This document shows positions 1 through 12,761 of a stretch of DNA of 64,000 nt, piece after piece. A program made the translations under genes and the position numbers. The number at the start of each line of letters is the position of its first letter. Positions within the stretch are counted from its first letter, which is position 1. The stretch lies in assembly GCF_007293315.1 (NCBI RefSeq), contig NZ_VLXZ01000006.1:62001-126000 (forward strand). Direction: 5' to 3'. Source of the DNA: Alkalicoccobacillus porphyridii. GTDB lineage: Bacteria > Bacillota > Bacilli > Bacillales > Bacillaceae_D. The notes beneath the pieces are model-generated. The model was given only the letters and a program-made list of their open reading frames with translations. It did not search any database and had not been told where the DNA came from.

Positions 1-953
1 ATTGCGCGCAAATCGTCACGTTAACCTATCCATTAATCGGGAATTACGGTATCAACCGGGATGATTTTGAATCAATTAGCCCGGCAATCCATGGATTAAT
101 TGTGCGTGAAGTAGAGCTTGAGCCAAGCCACTGGCGAAGTGAAGAATCACTCGATACACTACTCAAAGCTAAGGGCATCCCTGGACTTTCAGGTATCGAC
201 ACGCGTAAATTAACACGAATGATTAGAGAAATAGGCACGTTAAAGGGTCGTATTTGCTCCATGGAGGTCGATGTAAATCAGGTTGTACAAGAGCTTCTAG
301 GTATGCCAGCTATTAAGAACCAGGTAGAGACAGTGTCTACAAAGGACCCTTATCATGTTCCTGGAAAGGGAGACCGGGTTGTATTAATTGATTGTGGGAT
401 GAAACATGGCATTCTCCTTGAGTTGATCGAACGAAATTGCGACGTCGTTGTTGTTCCATATCATACACCAGCAGATGAGATTATTCGCCTAGGGGCGGAT
501 GGAGTTTTAGTTAGTAACGGACCAGGTAACCCAGAAGATGTGCCTGAAACGATCGAAACCGTTAAAAATTTGCTCGGTGAGGTGCCGATATTTGGTATCT
601 GCCTTGGACACCAGCTTCTTGCCTTAGCCTCTGGAGCAACAACAAGTAAGCTAAGATTTGGGCACAGAGGATCTAACCACCCTATCCGTGAGCTTGCAAC
701 GGGTGCGATTGATATTACAGCACAAAATCACGGGTATACCGTAGATGCTGATTCGCTTGAAGGAACCAATCTTAAAGCTACACATATCGCTGTGAATGAT
801 GAAACGATTGAAGGCTTAGCTCATATTCATTATCCAGCTTTTAGCGTGCAATACCATCCAGAGGCGTCCCCAGGACCAGAGGATGCAAACCATTTATTTA
901 ATCAATTTATGAACATGATGAAGACCACTCAAGCAGAGAAGGTACTAGCGTAG
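1..953 (+). CDS. carA: Carbamoyl-phosphate synthase, small (glutaminase) subunit, 5' end missing
   Basis: Glutaminase subunit that hydrolyses glutamine and passes ammonia to CarB for carbamoyl phosphate, the first step of pyrimidine synthesis. The reading frame is open from base 3, so the N-terminus lies outside the window. The first in-frame ATG-like codon inside is not the true start, because conserved CarA sequence (TYPLIGNYG) precedes it. The C-terminal half is a class I glutamine amidotransferase domain: SNGPGNPED oxyanion region, nucleophile Cys in GICLGHQ (codon at 600) and the His/Glu pair in QYHPEASPG (about 849-875). carB starts 10 bases downstream and the rest of the pyr operon follows. 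The pyrR gene and attenuators expected upstream are not in view. Placement among the pyr genes favours the pyrimidine enzyme (pyrAA) over an arginine-specific paralogue. Confidence 0.96.
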   Translation, partial: CAQIVTLTYPLIGNYGINRDDFESISPAIHGLIVREVELEPSHWRSEESLDTLLKAKGIPGLSGIDTRKLTRMIREIGTLKGRICSMEVDVNQVVQELLGMPAIKNQVETVSTKDPYHVPGKGDRVVLIDCGMKHGILLELIERNCDVVVVPYHTPADEIIRLGADGVLVSNGPGNPEDVPETIETVKNLLGEVPIFGICLGHQLLALASGATTSKLRFGHRGSNHPIRELATGAIDITAQNHGYTVDADSLEGTNLKATHIAVNDETIEGLAHIHYPAFSVQYHPEASPGPEDANHLFNQFMNMMKTTQAEKVLA

Positions 954-963
954 GATAAAGGGG

Positions 964-3900
964 ATGAGCAGCGTGGGCAAACGTACAGATATAAATAAAA
1001 TTTTGGTAATTGGATCAGGACCAATCGTGATTGGTCAGGCAGCGGAGTTCGATTATGCAGGTACTCAGGCATGCCAAGCGTTAAAAGAAGAAGGATACGA
1101 AGTGATTTTAATTAACTCCAACCCAGCAACGATTATGACGGATACTGCGATGGCGGATCGGGTGTATATAGAACCAATTACGCTAGAGTTTGTTAGTAGA
1201 ATCATTCGTCAAGAGCAGCCGGACGGTATTTTAGCTACGCTCGGAGGACAAACTGGCCTGAATATGGCGATGGAGCTTGATCAATCGGGCATACTCGAAA
1301 CCTATGGAATTGAGCTACTTGGTACAAAGCTAGATGCAATTCAACAGGCTGAAGATCGTGAGCAATTTAGAGCCCTAATGTATGAGCTAAACGAGCCCGT
1401 ACCAGAAAGTGAAATTGTCCACACATTAGACGAAGCACTTCAATTTGTCCAGAAAATTGGCTATCCAGTTATCGTTCGCCCGGCCTACACTCTCGGAGGA
1501 ACAGGCGGAGGCATTGTTCACTCAGAAGAAGAACTGATTGAAATTGTAACTAGCGGGCTAAAATACAGTCCGGTCACGCAATGTTTGGTAGAGAAAAGTA
1601 TTGCCGGCTTCAAAGAAGTAGAATATGAAGTCATGCGCGACAGAAAGAACCAAGCAATTGTAGTCTGTAATATGGAAAACTTTGATCCAGTTGGCGTTCA
1701 TACTGGAGACTCGATTGTTGCTGCGCCTAGCCAAACCTTAACCGATCGCGATTACCAAATGCTACGTAACTCATCTTTATCTATTATTCGAGCGCTAGGT
1801 ATTGAAGGGGGTTGTAACGTTCAGTTTGCCTTAGATGCCGATAGTAACGACTATTATATTATTGAAGTAAACCCGCGTGTCAGTCGTTCCTCTGCGCTAG
1901 CTTCTAAAGCGACGGGCTATCCGATTGCTAAGATGGCTGCCAAGATTGCGGTTGGCTATAGCTTGGACGAGCTTAAGAACCCAATAACAGGCACCACCTA
2001 TGCCAGCTTTGAACCTGCACTAGATTATGTTGTCACTAAAATCCCGCGCTGGCCTTTCGATAAGTTTGAAGCAGCTAACCGCCGATTAGGAACTCAAATG
2101 AAAGCAACAGGAGAGGTTATGGCGATTGGCCGCTCGTTTGAAGAGTCGATCCTAAAAGCAGTGCGCTCACTAGAAGCTGGATATGATCATTTAATAGATG
2201 TGGACATGCCTGCACTCGCGACAGAGGCGTTACTTGCTAAAATTGCCCGCCCAGATGACCAACGGATGTTTGCGATCGCTGAGCTGTTAAGACGAGGTGT
2301 AGAGCTTGAACAGATTCATAGCGTAACGAAGATTGACTACTTCTTCTTACAAAAGCTTTCTCGTATTGTGCAAGTTGAGCATCAGCTTTTAGATAACCGC
2401 AGCGATACTGAGCTATTATACAAAGCCAAACGGATGGGCTTTGCAGACTCGTATATCGCACGGATTTGGGGAATGGAAGAAGCGGAGCTCTACAAGCTGC
2501 GTAAGGAAGAAGGCATTCAGCCTGTTTATAAAATGGTTGATACGTGTGCTGCAGAGTTTGAATCTAGCACGCCTTATTTCTACGGAACATATGAAGAAGA
2601 AAATGAATCCATTCGCTCAAATAAAAAGAGCATCCTTGTTCTCGGCTCTGGACCAATTCGCATTGGACAAGGAATTGAGTTTGATTATGCAACAGTTCAC
2701 TCTGTATGGGCAATTCGCGAGGCAGGCTATGAGTCGATTATTATGAATAACAATCCAGAAACAGTTTCTACGGACTTTAGCACATCCGATAAGCTCTATT
2801 TTGAACCTTTAACGGTTGAGGATGTCATGCATGTCATTGATTTGGAGCAGCCTGAAGGTGTCATTGTCCAGTTTGGTGGACAAACAGCAATAAACCTTGC
2901 CGATGCTTTGGAAGCACGAGGTGTACGGATTATCGGAACCTCTCTTGAGAATATGGATCGCGCCGAAAACCGCGATAAATTTGAACAGGCCTTGCTAGAG
3001 TTAGACATCCCACAGCCACTTGGTCGCACAGCCACCTCAGTAGAGGAAGCTGTTTTAATAGCTACAGACATTGGTTATCCGGTGTTGGTTCGACCTTCGT
3101 ATGTACTTGGAGGGCGAGCTATGGAAATAGTCTACAAAGAGGCAGAGCTCTTAAACTACATGGCAAACGCTGTGAAAGTGAATCCAAAGCATCCAGTGCT
3201 GATTGACCGATATTTAACTGGTAAAGAGCTTGAAGTAGACGCTATCTCTGATGGAGAAAATGTCTTTATTCCAGGCATTATGGAGCATATTGAACGGGCG
3301 GGTGTACACTCAGGCGATTCGATTGCGGTGTACCCTTCACAATCCGTGCCAGAGGAGTTAAAACAACGTCTGATTGATCGCACCATTGCCATAGCAAGAG
3401 GACTCAAGATCATTGGATTGCTCAACATCCAGTTTGTTTGGCATAAGGATGATGTTTATGTACTTGAAGTCAACCCAAGATCCAGTCGTACTGTTCCTTT
3501 TTTAAGCAAAATTACGGGTGTGTCGATGGCGAATGTAGCCACGAAGGTTATGCTTGGAAAGAAGCTGCCTGAGCTAGGCTATGAAACAGGTTATCAGCCT
3601 GAGCCTAAAGAAGTTTCCGTAAAGGTTCCCGTATTCTCCTTTGCGAAGCTGCGTCGAGTTGACATCACACTCGGACCTGAAATGAAGTCTACGGGTGAGG
3701 TAATGGGACGCGATACAACGCTAGAGAAAGCATTGTATAAAGGTCTAATTGCTTCTGGAATGAAGATTCCTACTCACGGCTCAGTATTATTCACGATTGC
3801 TGATAAAGACAAAGAAGAGGCCATGACCTTAGTTCATCGTTTCCACCGCATTGGATACAGCTTGCAGGCTACAGCGGGTACAGCGAAGTGGATTAAAGAT

Positions 3901-4170
3901 GCAGGCATCCCTGTTACGGTCGTCAACAAAATTGGAGAGGAAAAACCTCATCTCCTGGATACCATTCGCCAAGGTCAGGCACAATTTGTTATCAATACAC
4001 TCACGCGAGGTAAACAAACAGCACGAGATGGCTTCCGTATTCGTCGCGAGTCCGTAGAAAATGGCATTGTGTGCTTAACATCTATCGATACAGCTGACGC
4101 ACTTTTAAGAGTATTGGAATCTATTACGTTCTCTTCAGAGTGCATGCCGGCCATGCAAACACAAGCTTAA
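964..4170 (+). CDS. carB: Carbamoyl-phosphate synthase, large subunit
   Basis: Synthetase subunit using two ATP, bicarbonate and ammonia to make carbamoyl phosphate. At 1068 residues it has the usual family length. Two homologous ATP-grasp halves are clear: the N-terminal carboxyphosphate half begins [13 protein letters not shown] (about residue 14) and the C-terminal carbamate half begins [13 protein letters not shown] (about residue 558). They are separated by the oligomerisation region and followed by an MGS-like allosteric domain (about 935-1060). Each half carries an E-V-N-P-R metal/ATP segment ([26 protein letters not shown]). The start ATG is preceded closely by AAAGGGG. An in-frame GTG three codons later is an alternative start, since B. 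subtilis PyrAB begins at the equivalent of ..[12 protein letters not shown]. Confidence 0.97.
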   Translation: MSSVGKRTDINKILVIGSGPIVIGQAAEFDYAGTQACQALKEEGYEVILINSNPATIMTDTAMADRVYIEPITLEFVSRIIRQEQPDGILATLGGQTGLNMAMELDQSGILETYGIELLGTKLDAIQQAEDREQFRALMYELNEPVPESEIVHTLDEALQFVQKIGYPVIVRPAYTLGGTGGGIVHSEEELIEIVTSGLKYSPVTQCLVEKSIAGFKEVEYEVMRDRKNQAIVVCNMENFDPVGVHTGDSIVAAPSQTLTDRDYQMLRNSSLSIIRALGIEGGCNVQFALDADSNDYYIIEVNPRVSRSSALASKATGYPIAKMAAKIAVGYSLDELKNPITGTTYASFEPALDYVVTKIPRWPFDKFEAANRRLGTQMKATGEVMAIGRSFEESILKAVRSLEAGYDHLIDVDMPALATEALLAKIARPDDQRMFAIAELLRRGVELEQIHSVTKIDYFFLQKLSRIVQVEHQLLDNRSDTELLYKAKRMGFADSYIARIWGMEEAELYKLRKEEGIQPVYKMVDTCAAEFESSTPYFYGTYEEENESIRSNKKSILVLGSGPIRIGQGIEFDYATVHSVWAIREAGYESIIMNNNPETVSTDFSTSDKLYFEPLTVEDVMHVIDLEQPEGVIVQFGGQTAINLADALEARGVRIIGTSLENMDRAENRDKFEQALLELDIPQPLGRTATSVEEAVLIATDIGYPVLVRPSYVLGGRAMEIVYKEAELLNYMANAVKVNPKHPVLIDRYLTGKELEVDAISDGENVFIPGIMEHIERAGVHSGDSIAVYPSQSVPEELKQRLIDRTIAIARGLKIIGLLNIQFVWHKDDVYVLEVNPRSSRTVPFLSKITGVSMANVATKVMLGKKLPELGYETGYQPEPKEVSVKVPVFSFAKLRRVDITLGPEMKSTGEVMGRDTTLEKALYKGLIASGMKIPTHGSVLFTIADKDKEEAMTLVHRFHRIGYSLQATAGTAKWIKDAGIPVTVVNKIGEEKPHLLDTIRQGQAQFVINTLTRGKQTARDGFRIRRESVENGIVCLTSIDTADALLRVLESITFSSECMPAMQTQA

Positions 4171-4182
4171 GGAGGTACACAC

Positions 4183-6582
<2,400 letters not shown>

Positions 6583-6586
<4 letters not shown>

Positions 6587-7224
6587 CAAACAAAACATCC
6601 ATCGCACAAAAACTACTATCTATTCAAGCAGTCAGTTTAAAACCAACCGAGCCCTTCACATGGAGCTCAGGCATGAAATCACCAATCTATTGCGACAACC
6701 GCCTAACCTTATCGTATCCTGCCGTCAGAAAAGAAGTCGCGCAAGGATTAGCAGACCTTATTCAAACGAATTACCCTGAAGTAGAGGTGATAGCAGGTAC
6801 CGCAACAGCTGGTATTCCACACGCTGCCTGGGTCAGTGAGCTACTTGATCTACCAATGATCTATGTACGAGGCAGTGCAAAAGGGCACGGCAAGCAAAAA
6901 CGGATTGAAGGCAAACTAGAAGTAGGGCAGAAGGTAGTTGTGATTGAAGACTTAATCTCAACAGGTGGAAGTTCACTCTCAGCTGTAGAAGCCATTCGTG
7001 AAGATGAAGGAGACGTGTTAGGAGTAGCCGCTATTTTTACATACGAACTAAAAAAAGCAGACGGTCGACTAGCCGCTGAAAATGTTACAGCACACGTATT
7101 GACTGACTATACAACGTTGATTCAAACCGCAAAAGACCTTGAAGTCATTTCAGAGAATGAACAAGCGATGCTGAAAGCTTGGAGAGATGATCCTGAGTCT
7201 GAGGCGTGGATGGAAGTAGAATAA
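6583..7224 (+). CDS. pyrE: Orotate phosphoribosyltransferase
   Basis: Transfers the phosphoribosyl group of PRPP to orotate, giving OMP. The PRPP-binding signature VVVIEDLISTGGSSLSA and the TATAGIPHA loop identify the family. I start at ATG 6583, which overlaps the pyrF stop (ATGA) and follows GGAGGG at 6571; an in-frame GTG at 6568 would sit on top of that ribosome binding site. This gives 213 residues, the usual size. It is the last gene of the operon. The order pyrF-pyrE and a terminator right after match B. subtilis. Confidence 0.97.
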
Positions 7225-7237
7225 TAACTTAAAAATA

Positions 7238-7280
7238 AAGCCCGTGCCACAGGATGAGTGTGGTGCGGGCTTGTTTTATA
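7238..7280 (+). terminator. Rho-independent terminator of the pyr operon
   Basis: A 14-bp stem with two G-U pairs (arms 7238-7251 and 7259-7272, AAGCCCGTGCCACA against TGTGGTGCGGGCTT) and a 7-base loop is followed by GTTTTAT, starting 13 bases after the pyrE stop. Confidence 0.85.
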
Positions 7281-7289
7281 GAGAGAGGG

Positions 7290-7795
7290 TTCTTGGAAAA
7301 GGGGATGGTTCTTGGTAAAAGAACGAATCGTCTTGGTGCTGCGTCCATCTTTCTTGGTAAGAGGGGTTTGTTCTTGGAAAAAGAGCCAATCGTCTTGGTG
7401 CTGCGTCCATCTTTCTTGGTAAGAGGGGGTTGTTCTTGGAAAAGGAGCCGATCATCTTGGTGCCGCGCCCATCTCTCTTGGTAAGAGGGGATGGTTCTTG
7501 GAAAAAGAGCCAATCATCTTAGTGCGGAGTCGATCTTTCTTGGTAAGAGGGCTTTGTTCTTGGTAATAGAGTCAATCATCTTGGTACGAAGCCCACCTTT
7601 CTTGGTAAGAGGGGATGGTTCTTGGAAAAAGAGCCAATCGTCTTAGTGCTGCGTCCATCGCTCTTGGTAAGAGGGGTTTGTTCTTGGAAAAGGAGCTAAT
7701 CGTCTTGGTACCGCGCCGATCTTTCTTGATAAGAGGGGATGGTTCTTGGTAAAAGAGTCAATCACCTTAATGGCGCGCCCATCTCTCTTTATAGA
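7290..7795. repeat. 62-bp imperfect tandem repeat array, eight units
   Basis: Units begin TTCTTGG at 7309, 7371, 7433, 7495, 7557, 7619, 7681 and 7743, exactly 62 bp apart each time. A truncated unit starts at 7290 and the last unit is degenerate. Within each unit TCTTGG (or a one-base variant) occurs three times, 21, 21 and 20 bp apart. Unit ends mostly alternate between GGTTTG and GGATGG, hinting at a 124-bp higher-order unit. Open frames run through the array on both strands, but 62 is not a multiple of three, so successive units are read in different frames; no ribosome binding site or family match is visible. I regard it as non-coding. It fills the gap between the pyr terminator and the convergent rqcH gene. 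Confidence 0.9.
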
Positions 7796-7837
7796 AGTAC
7801 TTAAGCTCTTAATAAAGACACCCCACCCCACAAGCGG

Positions 7838-7946
7838 CCAAAATGGGAGGATTGACACCTGCGGGATAAAAAGGTTTCATTGAGACAAGTCGACGTAATC
7901 GGATTAGCTCAATACCTGCCCGCGGTAAGCATGCCCGCCATTTTGG
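7838..7946 (-). repeat. 109-bp palindromic dispersed repeat, copy A
   Basis: The element is bounded by CCAAAATGG (7838-7846) and CCATTTTGG (7938-7946), which are inverted repeats. An inner inverted pair (accgcggg.../...cccgcaggt and AGGTATTGAG/CTCAATgAAACCT on the minus strand) gives it a long imperfect hairpin. The minus strand aligns over its whole length with copy B at 12612-12717. No reading frame of its own. A MITE-like element or a structured-RNA repeat are both possible. Confidence 0.8.
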
Positions 7947-8001
7947 TAGCGAAAGAGGATAGTCCCAGTTAGGTCTATCCTCAAATAGTAATTGATCTTT
8001 C

Positions 8002-9717
8002 CTACCTCGCCCGAAGCCGCATAACCTGATCCTCATCCGGCGTCACAAACACAGTCGTTTGCTTGTCATACGTAACATACCCTGGCTTAGATCCATTCGG
8101 TTTCTTAACAAACCGGATACGCGTGTAATCCACTGGCACAGAGGAAGAGAGTCTCGCTTTGCTATAAAACGCAGCAACCACGGCGGCTTCCTTAATCGTT
8201 TCCTCGTCGGGTTCAAGTGAGCGCACGACAACATGCGATCCTGGAATATCCTTTGTATGCAGCCAGATCTCGTCTTGCCGAGCTAGGCGATTGGTCAGAT
8301 ATTCATTTTGCGTATTGTTTTTCCCCACCAAAAATTCGATACCAGCTGAAGAAAGATATTTTTCGAGCTGTGGCTTTGTTTCTTTTTTCTTTTTGTGCGG
8401 CTTCTTAGATTGTCTTCGTTTGATATAGCCTTCTCCCATGAGTTCTTCACGTATTTCCTCTAAGTCTCGTGGGGAGGCACTTTCCATTTGCTGTAGTAGT
8501 CCATCAAGGTAGTCCATCTCTTTTTCTGTTAGCTCTAGCTGATGCTCTACGGCTTTTACAGAGTTTTTAGCTTTGTTATAGCGTTTAAAGTAAGCTTGTG
8601 CATTATCTGATGGGCTTTTTAAAGGGTCAAGCTCAATCTGAATCATCCCAGCCTCTTCATCATAGTAATCAATGACTTCAACCGAAGCATCACCTTTTTT
8701 GATCTGATATAGATTAGCCGTCACTAATTCACCGTACTTTTGATAAAGGGCAGCTTGGTCAGCTGACTTCAGTGTCTGGCGAAGTTTTTTGAGCTTTCGC
8801 TTATTTTTTTGCCATTCATTTCGGAGGAAACGCTCTAAATCAAACGCCTGCTGACGAACACGGTCCCGTTCAGCTTTTCCATAAAAAAAGCGATCGAGCA
8901 ATTGGCTAACCGTTGCGAATTGGAGTCTCTTACCTTCAATGTGTGTTAACGGAAGCACCGAAAAGTACTCTTTCCGTTCGGTCATTACCATCTCTGGTTG
9001 ATACTCATGCTTCACAACGGGTGCAAGGACACGAGAGAAAGCATCGGGTAGAGTTTGTCGGTTGGCTAAGCCTGATTGAGAAACGATTTCCTCAGCTAGT
9101 AACGGTGACAATCCGGCAAATTGATCAACTAATTGCTGAGAAAGTTTACCTGAATTAAAGTCAATATGTTTAAGTACGTCATCAGCGTCTGCTTTTGTGA
9201 CATCGAGTTTATGTTGTTCAGGGGGACGCTTGTAAGCTTGCCCGGGCCCAACTGTTCGATAGCTGCTTTGATCTAGACGTACATGCTTAATACTATCTAT
9301 GATGACCTCTGATTCAGGGTCAACTAAGATGATGTTACTGTGACGCCCCATAATTTCAATAATTAGGCGGCGCTCTTTCTCGTCACCTAGCTCATCTCTA
9401 TTTGAAATAACCATATGAATGATTCGATCCATTTGTTCTTGCTTAATAGAACGGATAATGCCTCCCTCTAAATGTTTACGTAGAAGCATACAAAACATTG
9501 GAGGTACCGATGGATTGTCGTATTTTTCAGCAGTTATATGTGCGCGTGCAAAAGATGCGTTCGCAGACAATAACAGTGAATGATTTTGACCATTCGCTCT
9601 AATTGTAAATACAAGCTCTGTTTTATACGGCTGATAAATTTTAGAAATTCGGCCATTGGCCAATTGATCTGATATTTCATGAACCACTGCTCGTGTCATG
9701 ACCCCATCAAAGGACAT
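8002..9717 (-). CDS. rqcH: RqcH, ribosome quality control NFACT protein (YloA)
   Basis: Binds 50S subunits with stalled nascent chains and recruits tRNA-Ala to add C-terminal alanine tails that mark the chain for degradation. The ATG at 9717 follows GAGGTG by 6 bases and gives 571 residues beginning MSFDGVMTRAVVHEI, matching family length; the longer open frame upstream lacks such support. Order: NFACT-N domain, with the functional Asp-Arg pair falling at residues 97-98 (in QMDRIIHM), helix-hairpin-helix region, coiled coil (about 290-430), then the NFACT-R domain with W-L-H-T-K-D-I-P-G-S-H-V near residue 510. It lies alone on the minus strand, convergent to pyrE, with a palindromic repeat just downstream. 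The older name fbpA (fibronectin-binding) for the family is not supported by sequence. Confidence 0.95.
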   Translation of the reverse strand: MSFDGVMTRAVVHEISDQLANGRISKIYQPYKTELVFTIRANGQNHSLLLSANASFARAHITAEKYDNPSVPPMFCMLLRKHLEGGIIRSIKQEQMDRIIHMVISNRDELGDEKERRLIIEIMGRHSNIILVDPESEVIIDSIKHVRLDQSSYRTVGPGQAYKRPPEQHKLDVTKADADDVLKHIDFNSGKLSQQLVDQFAGLSPLLAEEIVSQSGLANRQTLPDAFSRVLAPVVKHEYQPEMVMTERKEYFSVLPLTHIEGKRLQFATVSQLLDRFFYGKAERDRVRQQAFDLERFLRNEWQKNKRKLKKLRQTLKSADQAALYQKYGELVTANLYQIKKGDASVEVIDYYDEEAGMIQIELDPLKSPSDNAQAYFKRYNKAKNSVKAVEHQLELTEKEMDYLDGLLQQMESASPRDLEEIREELMGEGYIKRRQSKKPHKKKKETKPQLEKYLSSAGIEFLVGKNNTQNEYLTNRLARQDEIWLHTKDIPGSHVVVRSLEPDEETIKEAAVVAAFYSKARLSSSVPVDYTRIRFVKKPNGSKPGYVTYDKQTTVFVTPDEDQVMRLRAR

Positions 9718-9843
9718 GCTCATCACCTCTTTTAAAAACTCACTTCCACGAGTATAGCATGTTTTGGGGAGTGACTGAATAAGATGGCTTGTATAAGAGA
9801 CTGGCTTGGCCAAATAAGCTGAGGCAAGATGCGAGGTGTCTAG

Positions 9844-12549
9844 ATGAGTTGGTATCGTGATGAGGTGAAAGAGGTAATCCGAAAGGCTGGAACAGATTCA
9901 GATCAAGGCTTGTCAGAAAAAGAAGCAAAAAAAAGGCTGAAACAAGTTGGCCCAAACAAATTAGATGAAGGCAAAAAAATATCGGCTTTGCTTGTATTTA
10001 TAGGGCAATTTAAGGACTTTATGGTGTTGGTACTTCTTGCCGCAACCTTAATTTCCGGTTTAATAGGAGAAGTTATTGATGCCATTACTATTATGTGTAT
10101 TGTTTTATTAAATGGTGTATTAGGCTTTGTCCAAGAAAGAAGAGCAGAAAAGTCGCTCGATGCACTTAAAGAGCTTTCTGCACCACAAATGACTGCTAAA
10201 CGTGATGGACAGTGGGTTAAAGTGCCTTCTATTGATATTGTTCCTGGCGATTTGGTAAGAGTTGAAAGTGGGGACCGGATAAGTGCAGATATCAGATTAA
10301 TTCAAACGAATGAGCTGAGAGTGGACGAGGCTTCACTAACAGGTGAATCGGTACCAGTTCAAAAGAATAGCCAAAGCTTGATTGAGGAAGAGTTGGAAGT
10401 TGGCGACCAAGAGAACATGCTTTTTATGGGAACAATGATTACTCAGGGAAATGGAATTGGCGTTGTAGTTGGTACCGGAATGAAAACGGAAATGGGGAAA
10501 ATTGCACATCTTCTTCAAACTACAGAAAGTCAAGTTACTCCATTACAGCTCAGACTTGAACAACTAGGCAAAATGCTGATTGCAGTGGCCCTTTTATTAA
10601 CCGGTTTGGTTGTAGTTATAGGACTTTTGCAGGGACACGAGCTTAATACAATGTTTTTGAGTGGTGTATCTCTTGCGGTAGCGGCTATCCCTGAAGGATT
10701 ACCAGCGATTGTGACTGTAGCACTGGCCTTAGGAGTGCAAAGGATGATCAAACGAAAGGGCATTGTTCGGAAGCTTCCGGCGGTGGAAACTCTTGGCTGT
10801 GCTTCTGTCATTTGCTCAGATAAAACGGGCACCTTAACTCAAAACAAAATGACGGTCACAAAGCTTTGGAGTGGTGGTAGGTTCTGGGATGTGACGGGTA
10901 CAGGATTTGAGCCTAAAGGAAGCTTTGTAGAAAATGGTAAGGCTATACAACCTATTCAAACACGAGAGCTTGCGCAGTTATTAAGCTTTGGACTTTTATG
11001 CAGTCACGCTACCATTACAGAACAACAAAAGGATTCGCGGTTTGGCCGAGCAAAGACACAGTATGTGCTTGATGGTGATCCAACGGAAGGCGCGATGGTT
11101 GTTGCAGCATTAAAGGCGGGCTATAGCAAGGAAGGGCTAGCTAAGCAATATCAAATCGTACAGGAGTTTCCGTTTGATTCAACACGAAAGATGATGAGTG
11201 TGATTGTAAAGGATCGATCTGGCCAACGCATTCTAATCACAAAAGGAGCACCGGACGTTGTTACAGGAAGGTCTTCGCAAATGATCGACCAAAATCGTAC
11301 AAGAAAAGTAGATTCAAAGACAAGAAATGAACTAGAAAACGCGATTGCAGATATGGCCAGTCAGGCTTTGCGGACCATTGCCATTGCCTTCCGTGTGCTA
11401 TCACCCGGAGAAATCCTTTCAAACGTAGAAGAGGCAGAAAGTAGGTTAACACTTATCGGCATTCAAGGCATGATTGATCCACCAAGACCAGAAGTAAAAC
11501 AGTCGATTGCAGAATGTCACGAGGCTGGTATTCGCACGTTAATGATAACTGGAGACCATAAGCTTACGGCCGCTGCTATCGCTAAACAACTGAATATTCT
11601 TCCCGATGGTGGAAAAGTTATGGATGGACAATCATTGTCTAAGCTCTCTGATCAAGAATTAGCCGCGTCTATCGATGATATGTATGTCTTTGCCAGAGTC
11701 TCACCTCAGCATAAGCTGCGTATCGTCCAGGCTTTGCAGGAAAATGGACACATTGTTGCGATGACAGGTGATGGAGTTAATGATGCTCCGGCCATTAAAG
11801 CCGCGAATATCGGGATTGCTATGGGCATAACCGGCACAGATGTTGCGAAAGAAGCGTCTTCCTTAATTCTTAGCGACGATAACTTCTCTACTATTAAAGA
11901 AGCGATTAAAGAAGGTCGGAACATCTATGAGAACATTCGTAAATTCATTCGCTACATGTTGGCTTCTAATGTTGGAGAGATTCTGGTCATGCTGTTTGCG
12001 ATGATTCTTGGATTACCTTTACCTTTAGCGGCCATTCAAATACTCTGGATTAACCTGGTAACGGATGGTTTACCTGCAATGGCCCTAGGTATGGATCAGG
12101 CCGAGGGTGACGTAATGAAACGTAAGCCTAGAAGTCCAAATGAAGGAGTGTTTGCAAGAGGGTTAACGTGGAAAATTCTTAGCAGAGGATTTATGATAGG
12201 GGCGGTTACTCTCGCGGCATTTTGGATGGTGTACCAAGAACATGATGGAGACTTAACGCGAGCGCAAACCATTGCTTTTTTAACCTTGGTTATGGCCCAG
12301 CTCATTCATGTGTTTGATTGTCGAAGCGAATACTCTGTCTACCACCGGAATCCATTTGAAAATATTTATTTAGTCGCGGCTGTACTAATTTCAACAGGAC
12401 TTATGCTTGCGGTTATTTACATCCCGTCATTACAACCGATCTTCCATACGGTACCAGTATCATTGCGCGAATGGTTCCTAGTTTTAGGATTAGCATCTAT
12501 TCCAACGGTGGTCCTTGGTGGATTCCAGCTACTGAAACCAAAAAAATGA
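9844..12549 (+). CDS. yloB: Calcium-transporting P-type ATPase (YloB, SERCA type IIA)
   Basis: Membrane pump exporting Ca2+ at the expense of ATP. 901 residues, as in B. subtilis YloB. Motifs in order: actuator loop DEASLTGES; the transmembrane Ca2+ site AAIPEGLPAIVTVALALG of helix 4; the phosphorylation site SDKTGTLT; the hinge TGDGVNDAPA; and late transmembrane segments including LWINLVTDGLPAMALG, which carries N and D ligands of the second ion-binding helix. The N-terminus begins MSWYRDEVKEVIRKA, the cation-ATPase N domain. It is adjacent to and divergent from rqcH, as in B. subtilis. No strong ribosome binding site precedes the ATG (GAGGTGTCTAG only). The PEGLP and ND residues favour Ca2+ over H+ or heavy metals. 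Confidence 0.93.
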   Translation: MSWYRDEVKEVIRKAGTDSDQGLSEKEAKKRLKQVGPNKLDEGKKISALLVFIGQFKDFMVLVLLAATLISGLIGEVIDAITIMCIVLLNGVLGFVQERRAEKSLDALKELSAPQMTAKRDGQWVKVPSIDIVPGDLVRVESGDRISADIRLIQTNELRVDEASLTGESVPVQKNSQSLIEEELEVGDQENMLFMGTMITQGNGIGVVVGTGMKTEMGKIAHLLQTTESQVTPLQLRLEQLGKMLIAVALLLTGLVVVIGLLQGHELNTMFLSGVSLAVAAIPEGLPAIVTVALALGVQRMIKRKGIVRKLPAVETLGCASVICSDKTGTLTQNKMTVTKLWSGGRFWDVTGTGFEPKGSFVENGKAIQPIQTRELAQLLSFGLLCSHATITEQQKDSRFGRAKTQYVLDGDPTEGAMVVAALKAGYSKEGLAKQYQIVQEFPFDSTRKMMSVIVKDRSGQRILITKGAPDVVTGRSSQMIDQNRTRKVDSKTRNELENAIADMASQALRTIAIAFRVLSPGEILSNVEEAESRLTLIGIQGMIDPPRPEVKQSIAECHEAGIRTLMITGDHKLTAAAIAKQLNILPDGGKVMDGQSLSKLSDQELAASIDDMYVFARVSPQHKLRIVQALQENGHIVAMTGDGVNDAPAIKAANIGIAMGITGTDVAKEASSLILSDDNFSTIKEAIKEGRNIYENIRKFIRYMLASNVGEILVMLFAMILGLPLPLAAIQILWINLVTDGLPAMALGMDQAEGDVMKRKPRSPNEGVFARGLTWKILSRGFMIGAVTLAAFWMVYQEHDGDLTRAQTIAFLTLVMAQLIHVFDCRSEYSVYHRNPFENIYLVAAVLISTGLMLAVIYIPSLQPIFHTVPVSLREWFLVLGLASIPTVVLGGFQLLKPKK

Positions 12550-12611
12550 GGATAGTTGGTACAGATAGAGTCCGTGCAGCAAATTAGTTTTGTATCTTCG
12601 GCTGCCGCTCC

Positions 12612-12717
12612 CGAAAATGGGGGCACGCTTACCGCGGGAAGGTAATGAGCTAACCCGACTCCGTCGATTTATCTCATTGAACCTTTTCATCCCGCAGGTG
12701 TCGGCCCACCATTTTCG
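12612..12717 (+). repeat. 106-bp palindromic dispersed repeat, copy B
   Basis: Ends CGAAAATGG (12612-12620) and CCATTTTCG (12709-12717) are inverted repeats. Inside are ACCGCGGG/CCCGCAGGT and AGGTAATGAG/CTCATTGAACCT. Compared with copy A, the second terminal base pair changed from C-G to G-C and an inner T-A became A-T, each with its partner, so the fold is preserved. Confidence 0.8.
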
Positions 12718-12761
12718 TCCGCTTGTTTAGATAGATGTTGGAATTAGTATTTACGCAATCA

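Noticed and set aside
2441-2746. 101-codon plus-strand open frame inside carB
   Set aside because: It overlaps the coding frame of a complete, highly conserved carB and has no homology of its own.
7290-7795. CRISPR array
   Set aside because: Units are contiguous and similar over their whole length, with no constant repeat separated by unique spacers, and no cas genes are in the window.
7229-7858. Open frames of about 70-94 codons on both strands across the 62-bp array
   Set aside because: They arise because the repeat lacks stops in several frames; the 62-bp period rotates the frame, and no ribosome binding site or family similarity is present.
8043-8234. Minus-strand frame within the 3' part of rqcH
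   Set aside because: Alternative frame of the intact rqcH gene, no support.
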